Below are positions 36,031 through 45,748 of a stretch of DNA of 64,000 nucleotides, piece after piece (the first letter of the stretch is position 1; every line of letters begins with the position of its first letter). Source of the DNA: DATDAW01 sp036525185 (GTDB lineage Bacteria; Verrucomicrobiota; Verrucomicrobiia; Chthoniobacterales; DASVRZ01). The stretch is taken from the NCBI GenBank assembly GCA_036525185.1, contig DATDAW010000006.1:31790-95789 (forward strand), written 5' to 3'. Below the pieces are notes generated by a model. The model ran no database searches and was not told the DNA's origin. It saw nothing but the letters and a program-made list of their open reading frames with translations. A program made the translations under genes and the position numbers.

Positions 36031-37647
36031 ATGTCCCAATTCCTTCGAGAAAAAATCGATCTCCAAAAGAAGCTTCATGATGTTCCGCACAAACCGGGGG
36101 TTTATCTGATGCGTGACCGGATCAACCGGGTGATCTACGTGGGTAAAGCGCGGGATCTGCGAAAGCGGGTCGGGCAATATTTCATGCCTTCGCGCAAAAT
36201 GACGGCGGACCTGAAGACGCGGGCGTTGCTGGAAAGCATCTGGGATTTTGAATTTCACATCGTGAAAAGCGAACCCGAGGCGGTGCTGCTCGAAGGGAAG
36301 CTTATCAAGGATTTTCGGCCGAAGTACAACATCAGTTTCCGCGACGACAAGCGGTTTCTCTTGGTGAAGGTCGATCTCACCGAGGAATGGCCCCGATTCC
36401 GTCTGTCGCGTCTGAAAAAGGACGATATGGCGCAGTATTACGGCCCGTTTGCCAGTGCTGGCGCCTTGCGAAAAACGTTGGCTTTCATGCGGAAAAAATT
36501 CGGCGTCCTCACTTTTGGACGGGGGACACCGACTCCGCGAGAGCTGAAATCTTCGACGTATCAGGTACCCATGAAACTGGCTGACATTACCGCGGAGCAA
36601 TACCGCGAACGGGTGAGATCAGCGTGCGAATTTTTTACCGGCCAATCAAAGGAGCTCCTGGAACCGCTCGAAGAAGAAATGCGTGAAGCAGCGGAAAAAC
36701 TCGATTTCGAACGGGCGGCGGAGCTGCGAAATATGCTCGAAGATCTGCGCCAGACGATGAAGCCGATGAGGCGTTTTACGCGTCATACGCTTCCGAATGC
36801 GATCGACCCGGCCAGTGACCTTGAAATGCTGCGCGACGCGCTGCAACTGTCGACGCCGCCGGCCGTTATGGAATGCTTCGACATTTCGAACATCAGTGCC
36901 ACGCACATCGTGGCATCGATGGTCTGTTTCCGGAATGGGGTGCCGGACCGCTCGAGTTACCGGCGATTCCGAATCAAAACCGTGAGAGGACAGGATGACT
37001 TTGCCAGCATGGCGGAGGTTGTCCGGAGGCGGTATTCGAGGATCTTGCTCGAGGCGAAAGGGAAACCTGAAACAGAAAACCTCAAACCTAAGAGTTCCGA
37101 TGAAACGATCGATTATTCCGGCGAATTTTCCCAGGAAAACGCGTTCGAATCGATGCAACGCGTTGCTGAAAAGACTGAGGTTTCAGGTTTCACGGCTCAG
37201 GTTTTAGCCCTTCCCGATCTGGTTATCGTCGACGGCGGGCGCGGACAGCTTTCCTCCGCGTGCAAAGAGTTGCAGCGGTTGGGCTTGCACGAAATGCAGA
37301 TCATCGGTCTCGCGAAGGAAAACGAGGAAATTTACCGCCCGGGGCGGCCGCTGCCGTTGCAATTGCCCTTGGATTCCGGCGCCGTGCGCATACTTCAACG
37401 TATCCGAGACGAAGCGCACCGTTTTGCGAACAGTTTTCATCAGCTTCTCATGAAGCGCCGCATCGCCGAGAGCATCCTCGACGATTGTCCCGGTGTGAGT
37501 GAAAACCGCAAGAAACTTCTGTTGCAGCATTTCGGCTCCATCAAACGCCTCGCCAAAGCCACGCCTGAGGAAATCGCGTCCGTTGAAGGCATCGGCTTGA
37601 AGCTGGCCGAGACGCTTGTTGCCTTTCTCTCCCGAGCGAGGAGGTGA
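36031..37647 (+). CDS. uvrC: Excinuclease ABC subunit C, UvrC
   Basis: 538 aa nuclease subunit of nucleotide excision repair. N-terminal GIY-YIG domain (KPGVYLMRDRINRVIYVGKA), UVR motif (LEEEMREAAEKLDFERAAEL), RNase H-like domain (ECFDISNISATHIVASMV, then VIVDGGRGQL and DEAHRFA) and C-terminal HhH pair (DDCPGVSENRKKLLLQHFG, SVEGIGLKLAETLV). The ATG at 36031 gives the usual N-terminus; upstream in-frame sequence to 35950 is repetitive and unrelated. Residues about 344-391 are an insert absent from typical UvrC, bounded by DNA inverted repeats. Confidence 0.94.
   Translation: MSQFLREKIDLQKKLHDVPHKPGVYLMRDRINRVIYVGKARDLRKRVGQYFMPSRKMTADLKTRALLESIWDFEFHIVKSEPEAVLLEGKLIKDFRPKYNISFRDDKRFLLVKVDLTEEWPRFRLSRLKKDDMAQYYGPFASAGALRKTLAFMRKKFGVLTFGRGTPTPRELKSSTYQVPMKLADITAEQYRERVRSACEFFTGQSKELLEPLEEEMREAAEKLDFERAAELRNMLEDLRQTMKPMRRFTRHTLPNAIDPASDLEMLRDALQLSTPPAVMECFDISNISATHIVASMVCFRNGVPDRSSYRRFRIKTVRGQDDFASMAEVVRRRYSRILLEAKGKPETENLKPKSSDETIDYSGEFSQENAFESMQRVAEKTEVSGFTAQVLALPDLVIVDGGRGQLSSACKELQRLGLHEMQIIGLAKENEEIYRPGRPLPLQLPLDSGAVRILQRIRDEAHRFANSFHQLLMKRRIAESILDDCPGVSENRKKLLLQHFGSIKRLAKATPEEIASVEGIGLKLAETLVAFLSRARR
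37062..37191. repeat. Palindromic element inserted in frame in uvrC
   Basis: GAAACCTGAAAC at 37062-37073 recurs inverted as GTTTCAGGTTTC at 37180-37191, with further related CCTCAAACC / CTCAGG motifs just inside and outside. It lies in a segment coding extra residues between VVRRRYSRIL and LPDLVIVDGG. It resembles short palindromic elements that persist in coding regions when they keep the frame. Confidence 0.5.
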
Positions 37648-37727
37648 ATGGGTGAACAGCGGTGAATACCGGGCGTCTGCAGGCGCGGGACACCATCACT
37701 ATTCACTATTCACGATTCACTGCTGCC
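37644..37727. repeat. GTGAAT/ATTCAC repeat cluster after uvrC
   Basis: Three GTGAAT/GTGAAC-type units (37644-37670) are followed by inverted ATTCAC units (CACTATTCACTATTCACG, 37697-37720). Together they can fold into an imperfect hairpin. A related cluster occurs before gltA (46654-46750). The function could be transcript 3'-end stabilisation or none. Confidence 0.5.
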
Positions 37728-37741
37728 AATAGGATGCCGCG

Positions 37742-39175
37742 ATGTCCGGTAGCAAGTGGCTCATCATCACATGGTTCGTGTTTATCCTTGGGATTTGGGC
37801 CATTCGGGGGTTGCCGTGGACGCTGGATGACTACGATCAGGCGAAGCAGGCTTATACATCCTACGAAATGGTTGAGGCGGGGAACTGGTGGTACCAGCAC
37901 AATCCGCGTCAAACGCCCGCGACAAAGCCGCCGCTGGTGGGCTGGGTTTCTGCCGCGATCCACCAATTGACCGGAAACTGGGATGTGGCTTGGCGATTGC
38001 CGTCGTTTGCTGCCGCTACGGCGATTCTTTTGCTGTTGTGGAATGCCGGGAAATGCGTGGGGGGAGACCTCGGCGGATTCGTTGCCACGGGTGCGTTCGC
38101 CTGGAACATGCTCGCAATCCGGCTCGCGACGCTGGTGCGCACCGACATGGTGCTTACGTTTTTCATCTTCGCGACCGGGTGGCTCGTCTGGCGGCGGCTC
38201 CAGCGTGAGGAGAAATGGGCATGGAGCGACACGGCGTGGATGACATTGTTGCTGGCTTTGGCGGCGATGACCAAAGGGCCGATTTACCATGCGTTTCTGC
38301 TTCCGGGACTTATCGTGTGGAGTGTACTTGCCAAAGGAAATCAAAATCGGGGCCGGATTTGGCTGCACTACGCCTTGGCGTCGATTGTTTCCGTTGTCCC
38401 GTTTCTTGTTTGGACGTGGCTTCGCGTGCGCCAGGATCCGACGTTCTACGATCAGGTTGTCGTGAAGGAATTTCTCGGCCGTTTTACGACCGGGCAAAAA
38501 GCGGTGCACAACAATCAGACGCTTTACTTTTACATTCCACATTTACTCGCCAAGTGCTTTCCGTGGAGCCTCGCCGTCATTGGTGCCGCGTGTTTTCGCA
38601 GCGTCCGAAATTACGTTAGACGTGATCAAGCGACGCTGTGGCTTGCCTGCTGGGCGCTGGGTGCACTCGTTGTGATGAGCATTGTTCCTTCCAAGCGCGT
38701 GGATCGCATTTTTCCAGTCGTTCCCGTGTTTGCGCTGTTGCTGGCTGCCGTTGTCCCGCTCATCAAACAGAAAAAAGCCGGCGTCTGGCTCTGTGTTGCC
38801 GGTCTCCTGATATTTGCCTCCTACGCCGTGGCAGACGTCATGGTTGGATATCGCCAAAGACAGGACGCTCTCGTTAAATTCGGACAGCAGGTGCGCGAAA
38901 TCGTGGCTGCCAGGCAGTGGTCTTACACCGTTGCTGAAGGTCGTGACGAAGGGATGCTCCTGTATCTGGATCAACTTCGGTTTCTCAATGCCAAAGACGT
39001 TGCTGAAAAACTCAAGACCGGCGAAATCAACGTCGCCGTGGTGGATACAAAGGCGCTTAAAACCGTCGAATCTAAAATCGGCAAGACAGACCGATTGCTG
39101 GAGGTCCGGCATCCGACGGAAAAGAGGTACGGCTATTACTTGATTCAGGCCACGACTGCAGCGACCGGACGGTAA
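37742..39175 (+). CDS. Membrane glycosyltransferase, ArnT/PMT-like (GT39/GT83)
   Basis: 477 aa polytopic inner-membrane protein. The N-terminal helix is followed by a periplasmic loop with the acidic pair in LPWTLDDYDQAKQAYTSYEM and KPPLVGWVSAAIHQLTG, the pattern of lipid-phosphosugar-dependent transferases such as ArnT and O-mannosyltransferases. About ten hydrophobic segments follow, and a soluble tail of about 100 residues closes the protein. The donor is probably a polyprenyl-phosphate sugar and the acceptor is unknown. Its 3' end overlaps the convergent Lrp/AhbA-B-like gene by 31 bp. Confidence 0.8.
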   Translation: MSGSKWLIITWFVFILGIWAIRGLPWTLDDYDQAKQAYTSYEMVEAGNWWYQHNPRQTPATKPPLVGWVSAAIHQLTGNWDVAWRLPSFAAATAILLLLWNAGKCVGGDLGGFVATGAFAWNMLAIRLATLVRTDMVLTFFIFATGWLVWRRLQREEKWAWSDTAWMTLLLALAAMTKGPIYHAFLLPGLIVWSVLAKGNQNRGRIWLHYALASIVSVVPFLVWTWLRVRQDPTFYDQVVVKEFLGRFTTGQKAVHNNQTLYFYIPHLLAKCFPWSLAVIGAACFRSVRNYVRRDQATLWLACWALGALVVMSIVPSKRVDRIFPVVPVFALLLAAVVPLIKQKKAGVWLCVAGLLIFASYAVADVMVGYRQRQDALVKFGQQVREIVAARQWSYTVAEGRDEGMLLYLDQLRFLNAKDVAEKLKTGEINVAVVDTKALKTVESKIGKTDRLLEVRHPTEKRYGYYLIQATTAATGR

Positions 39176-40266
39176 CGCGACGTCCATTCGCGGTGAACGA
39201 ATGGCGAAATTTCCGAAGGTTTGATCTCGCTGCGGCCGCCCCAGAAGACGTTCGTGTAATGAACCGGCATTCCGATTGAAGCGAGATGCGCGTCGATCGC
39301 AGCTTTGTGCTCAAGCAGGCGCGATTTTTCCGTGCCGTGTGCGACGGCCATGATGTTGACATTCCGAAACTCAGCACCGGCTTCGCGCCAGTAACAGTGC
39401 GTCAGGATTTCATGACGTCCGATCTCCGAACCGGCCTCGATTTCGCGACCGGCGGGAACGGCCCAATGAAACAGCGCGTTGAACCGGGTGACGCGAACAC
39501 CGCTTGCAGACGGTTTCACGTGCTCGAGGAACGTCGAAAAACGGCCGATTACCTTCCGTCGGTTCAGTGCTTCGGCAACGGCGCAAAATTCATCCAAAGA
39601 GACACCGGCTTCGTCTGCACGCGATTGCCACGGGTTGGCACCGATCTCATTCGGAGCAAGCTCACGTTTGAGTGACAGAAGCACGCGCCATTCGAGCTCG
39701 GACAAATCCACAACTCCTGTCTTCAACATGGTTGCGGGAGAATCCGATTTGTCGCCGGGAGCGATCGTCTTTCTACGGACGTGACCCACGCCCAGCGCGA
39801 AGATCCCTTTTGCCGGCATGAGCCGATAATCGGTGGCGCCGGTCAGGGTAAGGAGTAGCTCGCAGTGGTCGGCGAGGCTGAAACCCGCCGGGACTTTCAG
39901 CGTGGTCCAGAGTTTGTAGTCGGAACCAGCCGTGACAGAATCCGTAGAACGGACAACGACATGCCCTGAAAAAGGGTCTTCTTTCGACATGAAATCAAAC
40001 GCGGAATCCAACTGCTCCGCCGGAACCCGCCATGCCACGAGGGCGCCTTCGGCCAGGTTGGTCGCCACGAGGGTCTGACGTACCCGGCGAATCGTCCCGG
40101 CTTCCAGCATTGCCCGGATGCGTTGATGAACCCGTTCGATCGCAACGCCCGATTTATCGGCAATAACCTGAAACGGTTCTCTCACAAACCCCTGAATCTT
40201 GTCTTCGGAAATGGCAAGAATGCGTGCGTTGATAGGATCGTTGTGTTCAACTGGGATCTGGCTCAT
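39145..40266 (-). CDS. Tandem Lrp/AsnC-type protein, AhbA/AhbB (siroheme decarboxylase)-like
   Basis: 373 aa with two similar halves. Each has an HTH-like N-terminal part (IADKSGVAIERVHQRIRAML; LSLKRELAPNEIGANPW then AGVSLDEFCAVAEAL) and an AsnC-type ligand fold (GALVAWRVPAEQLDSAFDFM; FNALFHWAVPAGREIEAGSE). This is the architecture of NirD-NirL or AhbA-AhbB, which decarboxylate siroheme to 12,18-didecarboxysiroheme in heme d1 and alternative heme synthesis, here fused in one chain. It could equally be annotated as an Lrp-family regulator. No other heme genes lie nearby. Confidence 0.72.
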   Translation of the reverse strand: MSQIPVEHNDPINARILAISEDKIQGFVREPFQVIADKSGVAIERVHQRIRAMLEAGTIRRVRQTLVATNLAEGALVAWRVPAEQLDSAFDFMSKEDPFSGHVVVRSTDSVTAGSDYKLWTTLKVPAGFSLADHCELLLTLTGATDYRLMPAKGIFALGVGHVRRKTIAPGDKSDSPATMLKTGVVDLSELEWRVLLSLKRELAPNEIGANPWQSRADEAGVSLDEFCAVAEALNRRKVIGRFSTFLEHVKPSASGVRVTRFNALFHWAVPAGREIEAGSEIGRHEILTHCYWREAGAEFRNVNIMAVAHGTEKSRLLEHKAAIDAHLASIGMPVHYTNVFWGGRSEIKPSEISPFVHREWTSRYRPVAAVVA

Positions 40267-40335
40267 GAGAAGACGCCAAGTCTGCTCCGGCTGGCGAACG
40301 GGGTCAAGCGGGAGCCGGAAACGGCAGAAATCGCG

Positions 40336-41298
40336 CTAAGCGGCTTTAAGCAGACGGTCAGCGGTGAATTGATCGGTGACAAGGATGTTGATGTATTTGC
40401 CCCGCAACGCGCCGAGCAATGCGTTGACCTTTCGCGCGCCGCCTGCGATGCCTACACAACGCCGGATGCGCCGCAATTGCTCGAGTGTAATCGCTATGAT
40501 GCGGTCGCCGAATGGCTTCCCAATTTCCACGCCGTTCTTATCAAAGAATCGGTTCACGATATCGCCGGCAGCACCTGCTTCGCGAAGAATCCGGGCGTCA
40601 CTTTCCGAATAGACATTGCCGCTGCCAGGCACCCACTCCGATGGTTCCGGGGCGCCGACACCGACGAGTGCCAGGGTTATTTTGGGAAACAAATCCAGTG
40701 TCTGCCGGACCGCCGGGTCCTGCATGAGGATCCGGCTGACCTCGCCCGACGAAACGATCCCCGGCGTCGGCAGGAATCTCACATCCCCGTGAACCAGCCG
40801 CGCGAATCGTGTCACGAGATGGTGCGCATGTTTTTCCGCGGACGGATTTCCCACGCCGCCTTGAATTTGAACCACCGTGCAATCCTGCACACGGGCCAAG
40901 GGATGCATCTGATCCACCATCGCCAGCAGAGCCTTGCTCCCTGAGGCGAGGCCAATGATTTCTCCCGATCTCAAGGTGGATTCGACAAGATGCGCTGCGG
41001 ACGAACCGATGGCGGGCAGGATGGCTTCCTCGGAATCGCGCGAGGCTCCGACGACGATTGCCCGTTGCAGACTGAATTGCTCCCGCACCAAATCTTCCAA
41101 ATCCGAAAAGATTCCCGGCGGACTGACGACCGTTGTGCGGACGATGTTGAGTTGTGCCGCTTTTTTTAATAAGCGGGATACGGCCACCTGAGACAATCCC
41201 AAAGCCTCGGCGATCTGCGTTTGGGTGAGCTCCTCTTCGTGGTAAAGCCGGGCAATACGCGTGATGAGGCTCAACTCGGAATGGGTGCGGGGGGCCAT
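40336..41298 (-). CDS. SorC/DeoR-type sugar-binding transcriptional regulator
   Basis: 320 aa. N-terminal HTH (TQTQIAEALGLSQVAVSRLL, about 25-45), then the SorC effector domain with a sugar-phosphate-binding fold (VVGASRDSEEAILPAIGSSA; GSGNVYSESDARILREAGAA; KPFGDRIIAITLEQLRRIRR). Family members act as tetrameric repressors or activators responding to phosphorylated sugars. It precedes the Lrp-type gene on the same strand with a 69-nt gap, and no sugar catabolic operon is beside it, so the target is unknown. Confidence 0.87.
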   Translation of the reverse strand: MAPRTHSELSLITRIARLYHEEELTQTQIAEALGLSQVAVSRLLKKAAQLNIVRTTVVSPPGIFSDLEDLVREQFSLQRAIVVGASRDSEEAILPAIGSSAAHLVESTLRSGEIIGLASGSKALLAMVDQMHPLARVQDCTVVQIQGGVGNPSAEKHAHHLVTRFARLVHGDVRFLPTPGIVSSGEVSRILMQDPAVRQTLDLFPKITLALVGVGAPEPSEWVPGSGNVYSESDARILREAGAAGDIVNRFFDKNGVEIGKPFGDRIIAITLEQLRRIRRCVGIAGGARKVNALLGALRGKYINILVTDQFTADRLLKAA

Positions 41299-41501
41299 CG
41301 GTCTGATATGTTAGAATCGTGCCTGTTCGACCCCGTCTGCAAGCGATGATTACACAGACCGGAAAATTCAACCGGCGTAGCTTTAAGCCATTGTGACATG
41401 GAATAGGGGCCCTGCGGTGAAGGCTCTGAAAAAGCAGCAACATGCCGCTTCTACTTTGGAGCCTTCTTCGATAGAACGCTCGTCCCTCCGAACGATTCTG
41501 C

Positions 41502-42467
41502 ATGAAAAAATGGTTGATCTTCTCCCTCCAGGCGCTTGTCAGCATCGCTTTGCTGACGTGGCTCTTTTGGAGACAGGACATCCGGAATCAAGCCATGCAG
41601 GTGCTGACCTCCGCCCACGCAGGGTGGCTGATTCTAGGCTGGCTCGTCGCTGGCATTGGAAACTTCCTGGGTGCAGTCCGTTGGGGCATTTTTCTTCGCG
41701 TGAACACCATTCCGTTGAGGTCCTGGGAAGTTTTCCGTCTTTCGTTCATCGGATTGTTTTTTAACCATTTTCTCCTTGGCGCGGTTGGTGGGGATGTCGT
41801 CAAGATTGTCTGGCTCGTCGCAAAAGGTTACCCGCGACATAATGCCGTGCTTTCCGCGGTGATGGATCGGGTCAGCGGGGTAGGGGCGCTCGTTGTTTGC
41901 TCGACAACTTTCATGTTGCTGCGGATCGATTGGCTCACTCAAAGCGCCGTAGTTGCCCATGTGATCCACTTTGTTTTCGTTTATCTAGGTGTGATTGCAG
42001 GGTTGCTGGCTTTGTCGTTTGTGATGGCGAGCCGTGGTTTCGTCGATCGACTTCCCCGGTGGGCGCCGGCAAGAGCTCAAATCGTTGACTTCACCTCGGC
42101 GTACTACCAGTTTGTCGCGGCCTGGCCCCGGACGGTGGCGGCCGCGTTGATTTCGGTGCTCATGTTGATCGCTCATTTCGTCACATTTTATTGTGCCGCC
42201 CGCGGATTTGGAGTGGCTGTCCCTCTATTGGATTTCATGGCGTTGATGCCGGCGGTCGATATCATCTCGGCGTTGCCGGTGAGTTTGGGTGGATTTGGAG
42301 TGCGCGAGACGACATTGGTCACGCTGCTTGGCGATCTCTGCGGTGTTGCGCAGGCGCAGGCGACGGCCGTGGGGCTCGGCGGCGCCCTTTTGAACATGGC
42401 ATGGGGAATTGGCGGCGCATTGCTGCTGCCGTCGTACCGACGGGAGGCGCGAACGGCGATCGCGTAA
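41502..42467 (+). CDS. Flippase-like integral membrane protein (LPG synthase TM / UPF0104)
   Basis: 321 aa with about eight transmembrane helices and no soluble domain. Motifs GNFLGAVRWGIFLRVNTIPL, FFNHFLLGAVGGDVVKIVWL and VMDRVSGVGALVVC are those of the lysylphosphatidylglycerol-synthase transmembrane region. Stand-alone members are presumed lipid or glycan flippases. The methyltransferase gene starts 4 nt after its stop, so the two are co-translated. A pathway cannot be named. Confidence 0.85.
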   Translation: MKKWLIFSLQALVSIALLTWLFWRQDIRNQAMQVLTSAHAGWLILGWLVAGIGNFLGAVRWGIFLRVNTIPLRSWEVFRLSFIGLFFNHFLLGAVGGDVVKIVWLVAKGYPRHNAVLSAVMDRVSGVGALVVCSTTFMLLRIDWLTQSAVVAHVIHFVFVYLGVIAGLLALSFVMASRGFVDRLPRWAPARAQIVDFTSAYYQFVAAWPRTVAAALISVLMLIAHFVTFYCAARGFGVAVPLLDFMALMPAVDIISALPVSLGGFGVRETTLVTLLGDLCGVAQAQATAVGLGGALLNMAWGIGGALLLPSYRREARTAIA

Positions 42468-42471
42468 CGAG

Positions 42472-43116
42472 ATGATGAAGCGGGAGTTTCGGAGCGCGGC
42501 GAAGCGTTATTGCAGGTGGCGTTCGCTTTATTATTATTCGAGGGGAAAAATAGCATTTGATCCGGCGTATCCGGAGGTTGCGCGACGGCTCCGACAATCT
42601 CCCCATCCGCTGATGGATCTCGGTTGCGGCGTGGGTTTGCTTGCAGCGTGCTTGCGAGCCGTCGGACACCGGCCGGCCATCACCGGAATGGATATTGACC
42701 GGCATAAAATTCAGCTCGCAAACACGGTGCTCCGCGGAGAAGACACGGATTTTCGCGTGGGCAGTGCGCTGGATTTTCCGGAGCATTTCGGCGACGTCGT
42801 CATGCTCGACGTGCTGCATTACTTTGACGATGACGAGCAGCAACGTCTTTTGCGAAGGATCGCCGCGAGCATCGCCCCTGGTGGCGTGGCCTTCATCCGA
42901 TTAACGCTCAACGAGCCGAACTGGCGGTTTACCGCGACTCGTATCGAGGAACGACTGATCGCCTGGAGCGGCTGGATCCCAGATCCCGGCCACAATTTTC
43001 CCACGCGTAACGAATTGGAACGTCCTTTTCTAGAGATTGGCCTGGATGTGGCCCTGCGCCCGATGTGGGGTCTCACGCCGTTTAACAGCTACATGCTCGA
43101 AGTGACACGTCGTTAG
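42472..43116 (+). CDS. Class I SAM-dependent methyltransferase
   Basis: 214 aa. SAM-binding motif I LMDLGCGVGLLAACLRAVGH, motif II ITGMDIDRHKIQLA, then VVMLDVLHYFDDDEQQRLL and SIAPGGVAFIRL. The C-terminal part (WIPDPGHNFPTRNELERPF) would form the substrate pocket. The acceptor is unknown. Close linkage to the upstream flippase-like gene suggests a lipid- or polyene-related substrate, an inference only. Start at ATG 42472 with a second Met at 42475. Confidence 0.85.
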   Translation: MMKREFRSAAKRYCRWRSLYYYSRGKIAFDPAYPEVARRLRQSPHPLMDLGCGVGLLAACLRAVGHRPAITGMDIDRHKIQLANTVLRGEDTDFRVGSALDFPEHFGDVVMLDVLHYFDDDEQQRLLRRIAASIAPGGVAFIRLTLNEPNWRFTATRIEERLIAWSGWIPDPGHNFPTRNELERPFLEIGLDVALRPMWGLTPFNSYMLEVTRR

Positions 43117-43185
43117 GAGAATCGTTGATGTGACGAGAGTGTGTACCGAAGCCCTCGGCTTCCGCTCGCTTTACGATGCATCCAT

Positions 43186-43569
43186 TCACTCCATGACGCG
43201 GGCTCGTGATTTTTTCACGGCGCTACGCTGTTTTTTGGTCTTCAGAATTTTCTCTTTCAATCCGCGCGGTTTGGGACGGTTCTGACGCCGTTTTTTTTCC
43301 CGGGCGTGCTGTTTCTCAAGGCGGACAGCGGCCCGCTGGGCGGCGATCGTTTCCAAAATGCGTTCCCGCGCCAGCTTACGGTTCGTGACTTGCGATCGGC
43401 TATCCTGCACCGTCACCTGGATGCCCGTTGGCACGTGACGCAGTGTTACGGAGGTGTTCACCTTGTTCACATTTTGCCCGCCCGGGCCGGCGGAACGCGC
43501 GAAAGTTTCCTCAAAATCCTCCGCCCGCAGACCCAGTTCGCGGAGTTGATTCAGAAATTCCTCGTCCAT
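43186..43569 (-). CDS. ArfB-like peptide-chain-release-factor domain protein
   Basis: 127 aa single-domain class I release-factor relative. The catalytic SAGPGGQNVNKVNTSVTLRH contains the universal GGQ, which triggers peptidyl-tRNA hydrolysis. The C-terminal tail is strongly basic (EKKRRQNRPKPRGLKEKILK), as in ArfB/YaeJ and mitochondrial MTRFR/ICT1, where it enters the empty mRNA channel of stalled ribosomes. It lacks the codon-recognition domains of RF1/RF2, so a ribosome-rescue role is likely. Stands alone on the minus strand. Confidence 0.87.
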   Translation of the reverse strand: MDEEFLNQLRELGLRAEDFEETFARSAGPGGQNVNKVNTSVTLRHVPTGIQVTVQDSRSQVTNRKLARERILETIAAQRAAVRLEKQHAREKKRRQNRPKPRGLKEKILKTKKQRSAVKKSRARVME

Positions 43570-43761
43570 GATGCGTCACCTCAGCTCTGACCTGCGTCCG
43601 CGCAAACAAAAAAGAGCGGCATGGGATAGGGCATTCCGCATCGAAGCGACTTCCAGTTCTCCTCGTCGAGGCGGACACCTGGGGTTTGGAGGAGGACATT
43701 CTGGCTTTGCTCAAGGAAGTCACCGGTTCAGAATAGGTCTGATGTGACGTATACGACGTAT

Positions 43762-44224
43762 ATGTCCGAGAATTTTATCCCGCCCCACGGCGGCTATGAG
43801 AATCTGCTTTCCTTTAAGAAAGCCCGCGTCGTCTATGATGGCACGGTCCGGTTCCGCGAACGGTTCCTCGACCCGCGCGACCGCACCGTGGACCAGATAG
43901 TGCAGGCGGCCCGGTCGGGCAAACAAAATATCCTCGAAGGCAGCCAGGCCAGCGGCACTTCCAAGGAAACGGATCAAACTGGTGAATGTGGCCCGCGCCA
44001 GCTTGGAGGAACTTCTCGAGGACTACCGGGACTTCCTGCGCAAGGGCGGCAATCCGCTCTGGGACAAAAACTCACGGGAGGCGTTGTTTGTGCGCAAACT
44101 GGGAGCAAGCGGGGATGCGTCTTATGAGTTCTATAAGACATATATCGACACGCGTCCGCCAGCGGCGTCGAATGGCTCGGCAACGTTTGAAGCGGTTGAA
44201 ATACGCCTCGAGCATCAACGATGA
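43762..44224 (+). pseudogene. Four-helix-bundle protein, frameshifted
   Basis: Two overlapping frames together give one four-helix-bundle (S23-type / suffix domain) protein of about 150 aa. Frame 1 supplies MSENFIPPHGGYENLLSFKK to IVQAARSGKQNILEGSQASG and ends in-family at SKET; frame 2 (from about 43970) supplies IKLVNVARASLEELLEDYRD to RLEHQR. The switch needs a +1 (or -2) shift near 43970, in AAACGGATCAAACTGG. Either the gene is inactivated or there is a sequencing error. Family function is unknown. Confidence 0.72.
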
Positions 44225-44527
44225 AGCAATTCCCGAAACAACGTCACCCGCCTTCGAGTTTGAAGTATGTGGACATCGGAGGTCTGAGCTCGGTCGAGGG
44301 AATCACCGTTGTTTCTACCGTTTTGCTGTCGTTCGGGCGAAAGGTAACTTTCACGGTAAAAACGGTTCGAAACATCGCTTCGTTTTGACCGTACATCGTT
44401 TATCGCGCTTTGCCGGTTTTCTGTCGCGGTGAAAGTTTTTTCCCTCGCAGTGTTGACGCTTTGCAAGCCGGTTTCATAGGTTTTGACGCACGCCGGCACA
44501 AACCCTCGTTCGTCCGGCCTCTTTTCA
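44225..44527. other. sucC upstream region
   Basis: 303 bp without a gene between the frameshifted four-helix-bundle gene and sucC. It is T-rich in places, and TTGACG at 44453 is a -35-like hexamer about 75 bp before sucC; no convincing -10 follows at 17 bp. I see no RNA gene or riboswitch. Confidence 0.4.
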
Positions 44528-45724
<1,197 letters not shown>

Positions 45725-45748
45725 TCCAACTTCTAACGACTATTTCGC

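Noticed and set aside
37706..38542. 278-aa minus-strand ORF opposite the glycosyltransferase
   Set aside because: Shadow of a membrane protein gene (Arg/Pro/His-rich translation).
43511..43723. 70-aa minus-strand ORF upstream of the release-factor-like gene
   Set aside because: Low-complexity Ser/Arg translation overlapping the real gene's start. A plus-strand frame here reads ADTWGLEEDILALLKEVTG and could be the tail of a lost gene, but it is too short to call.
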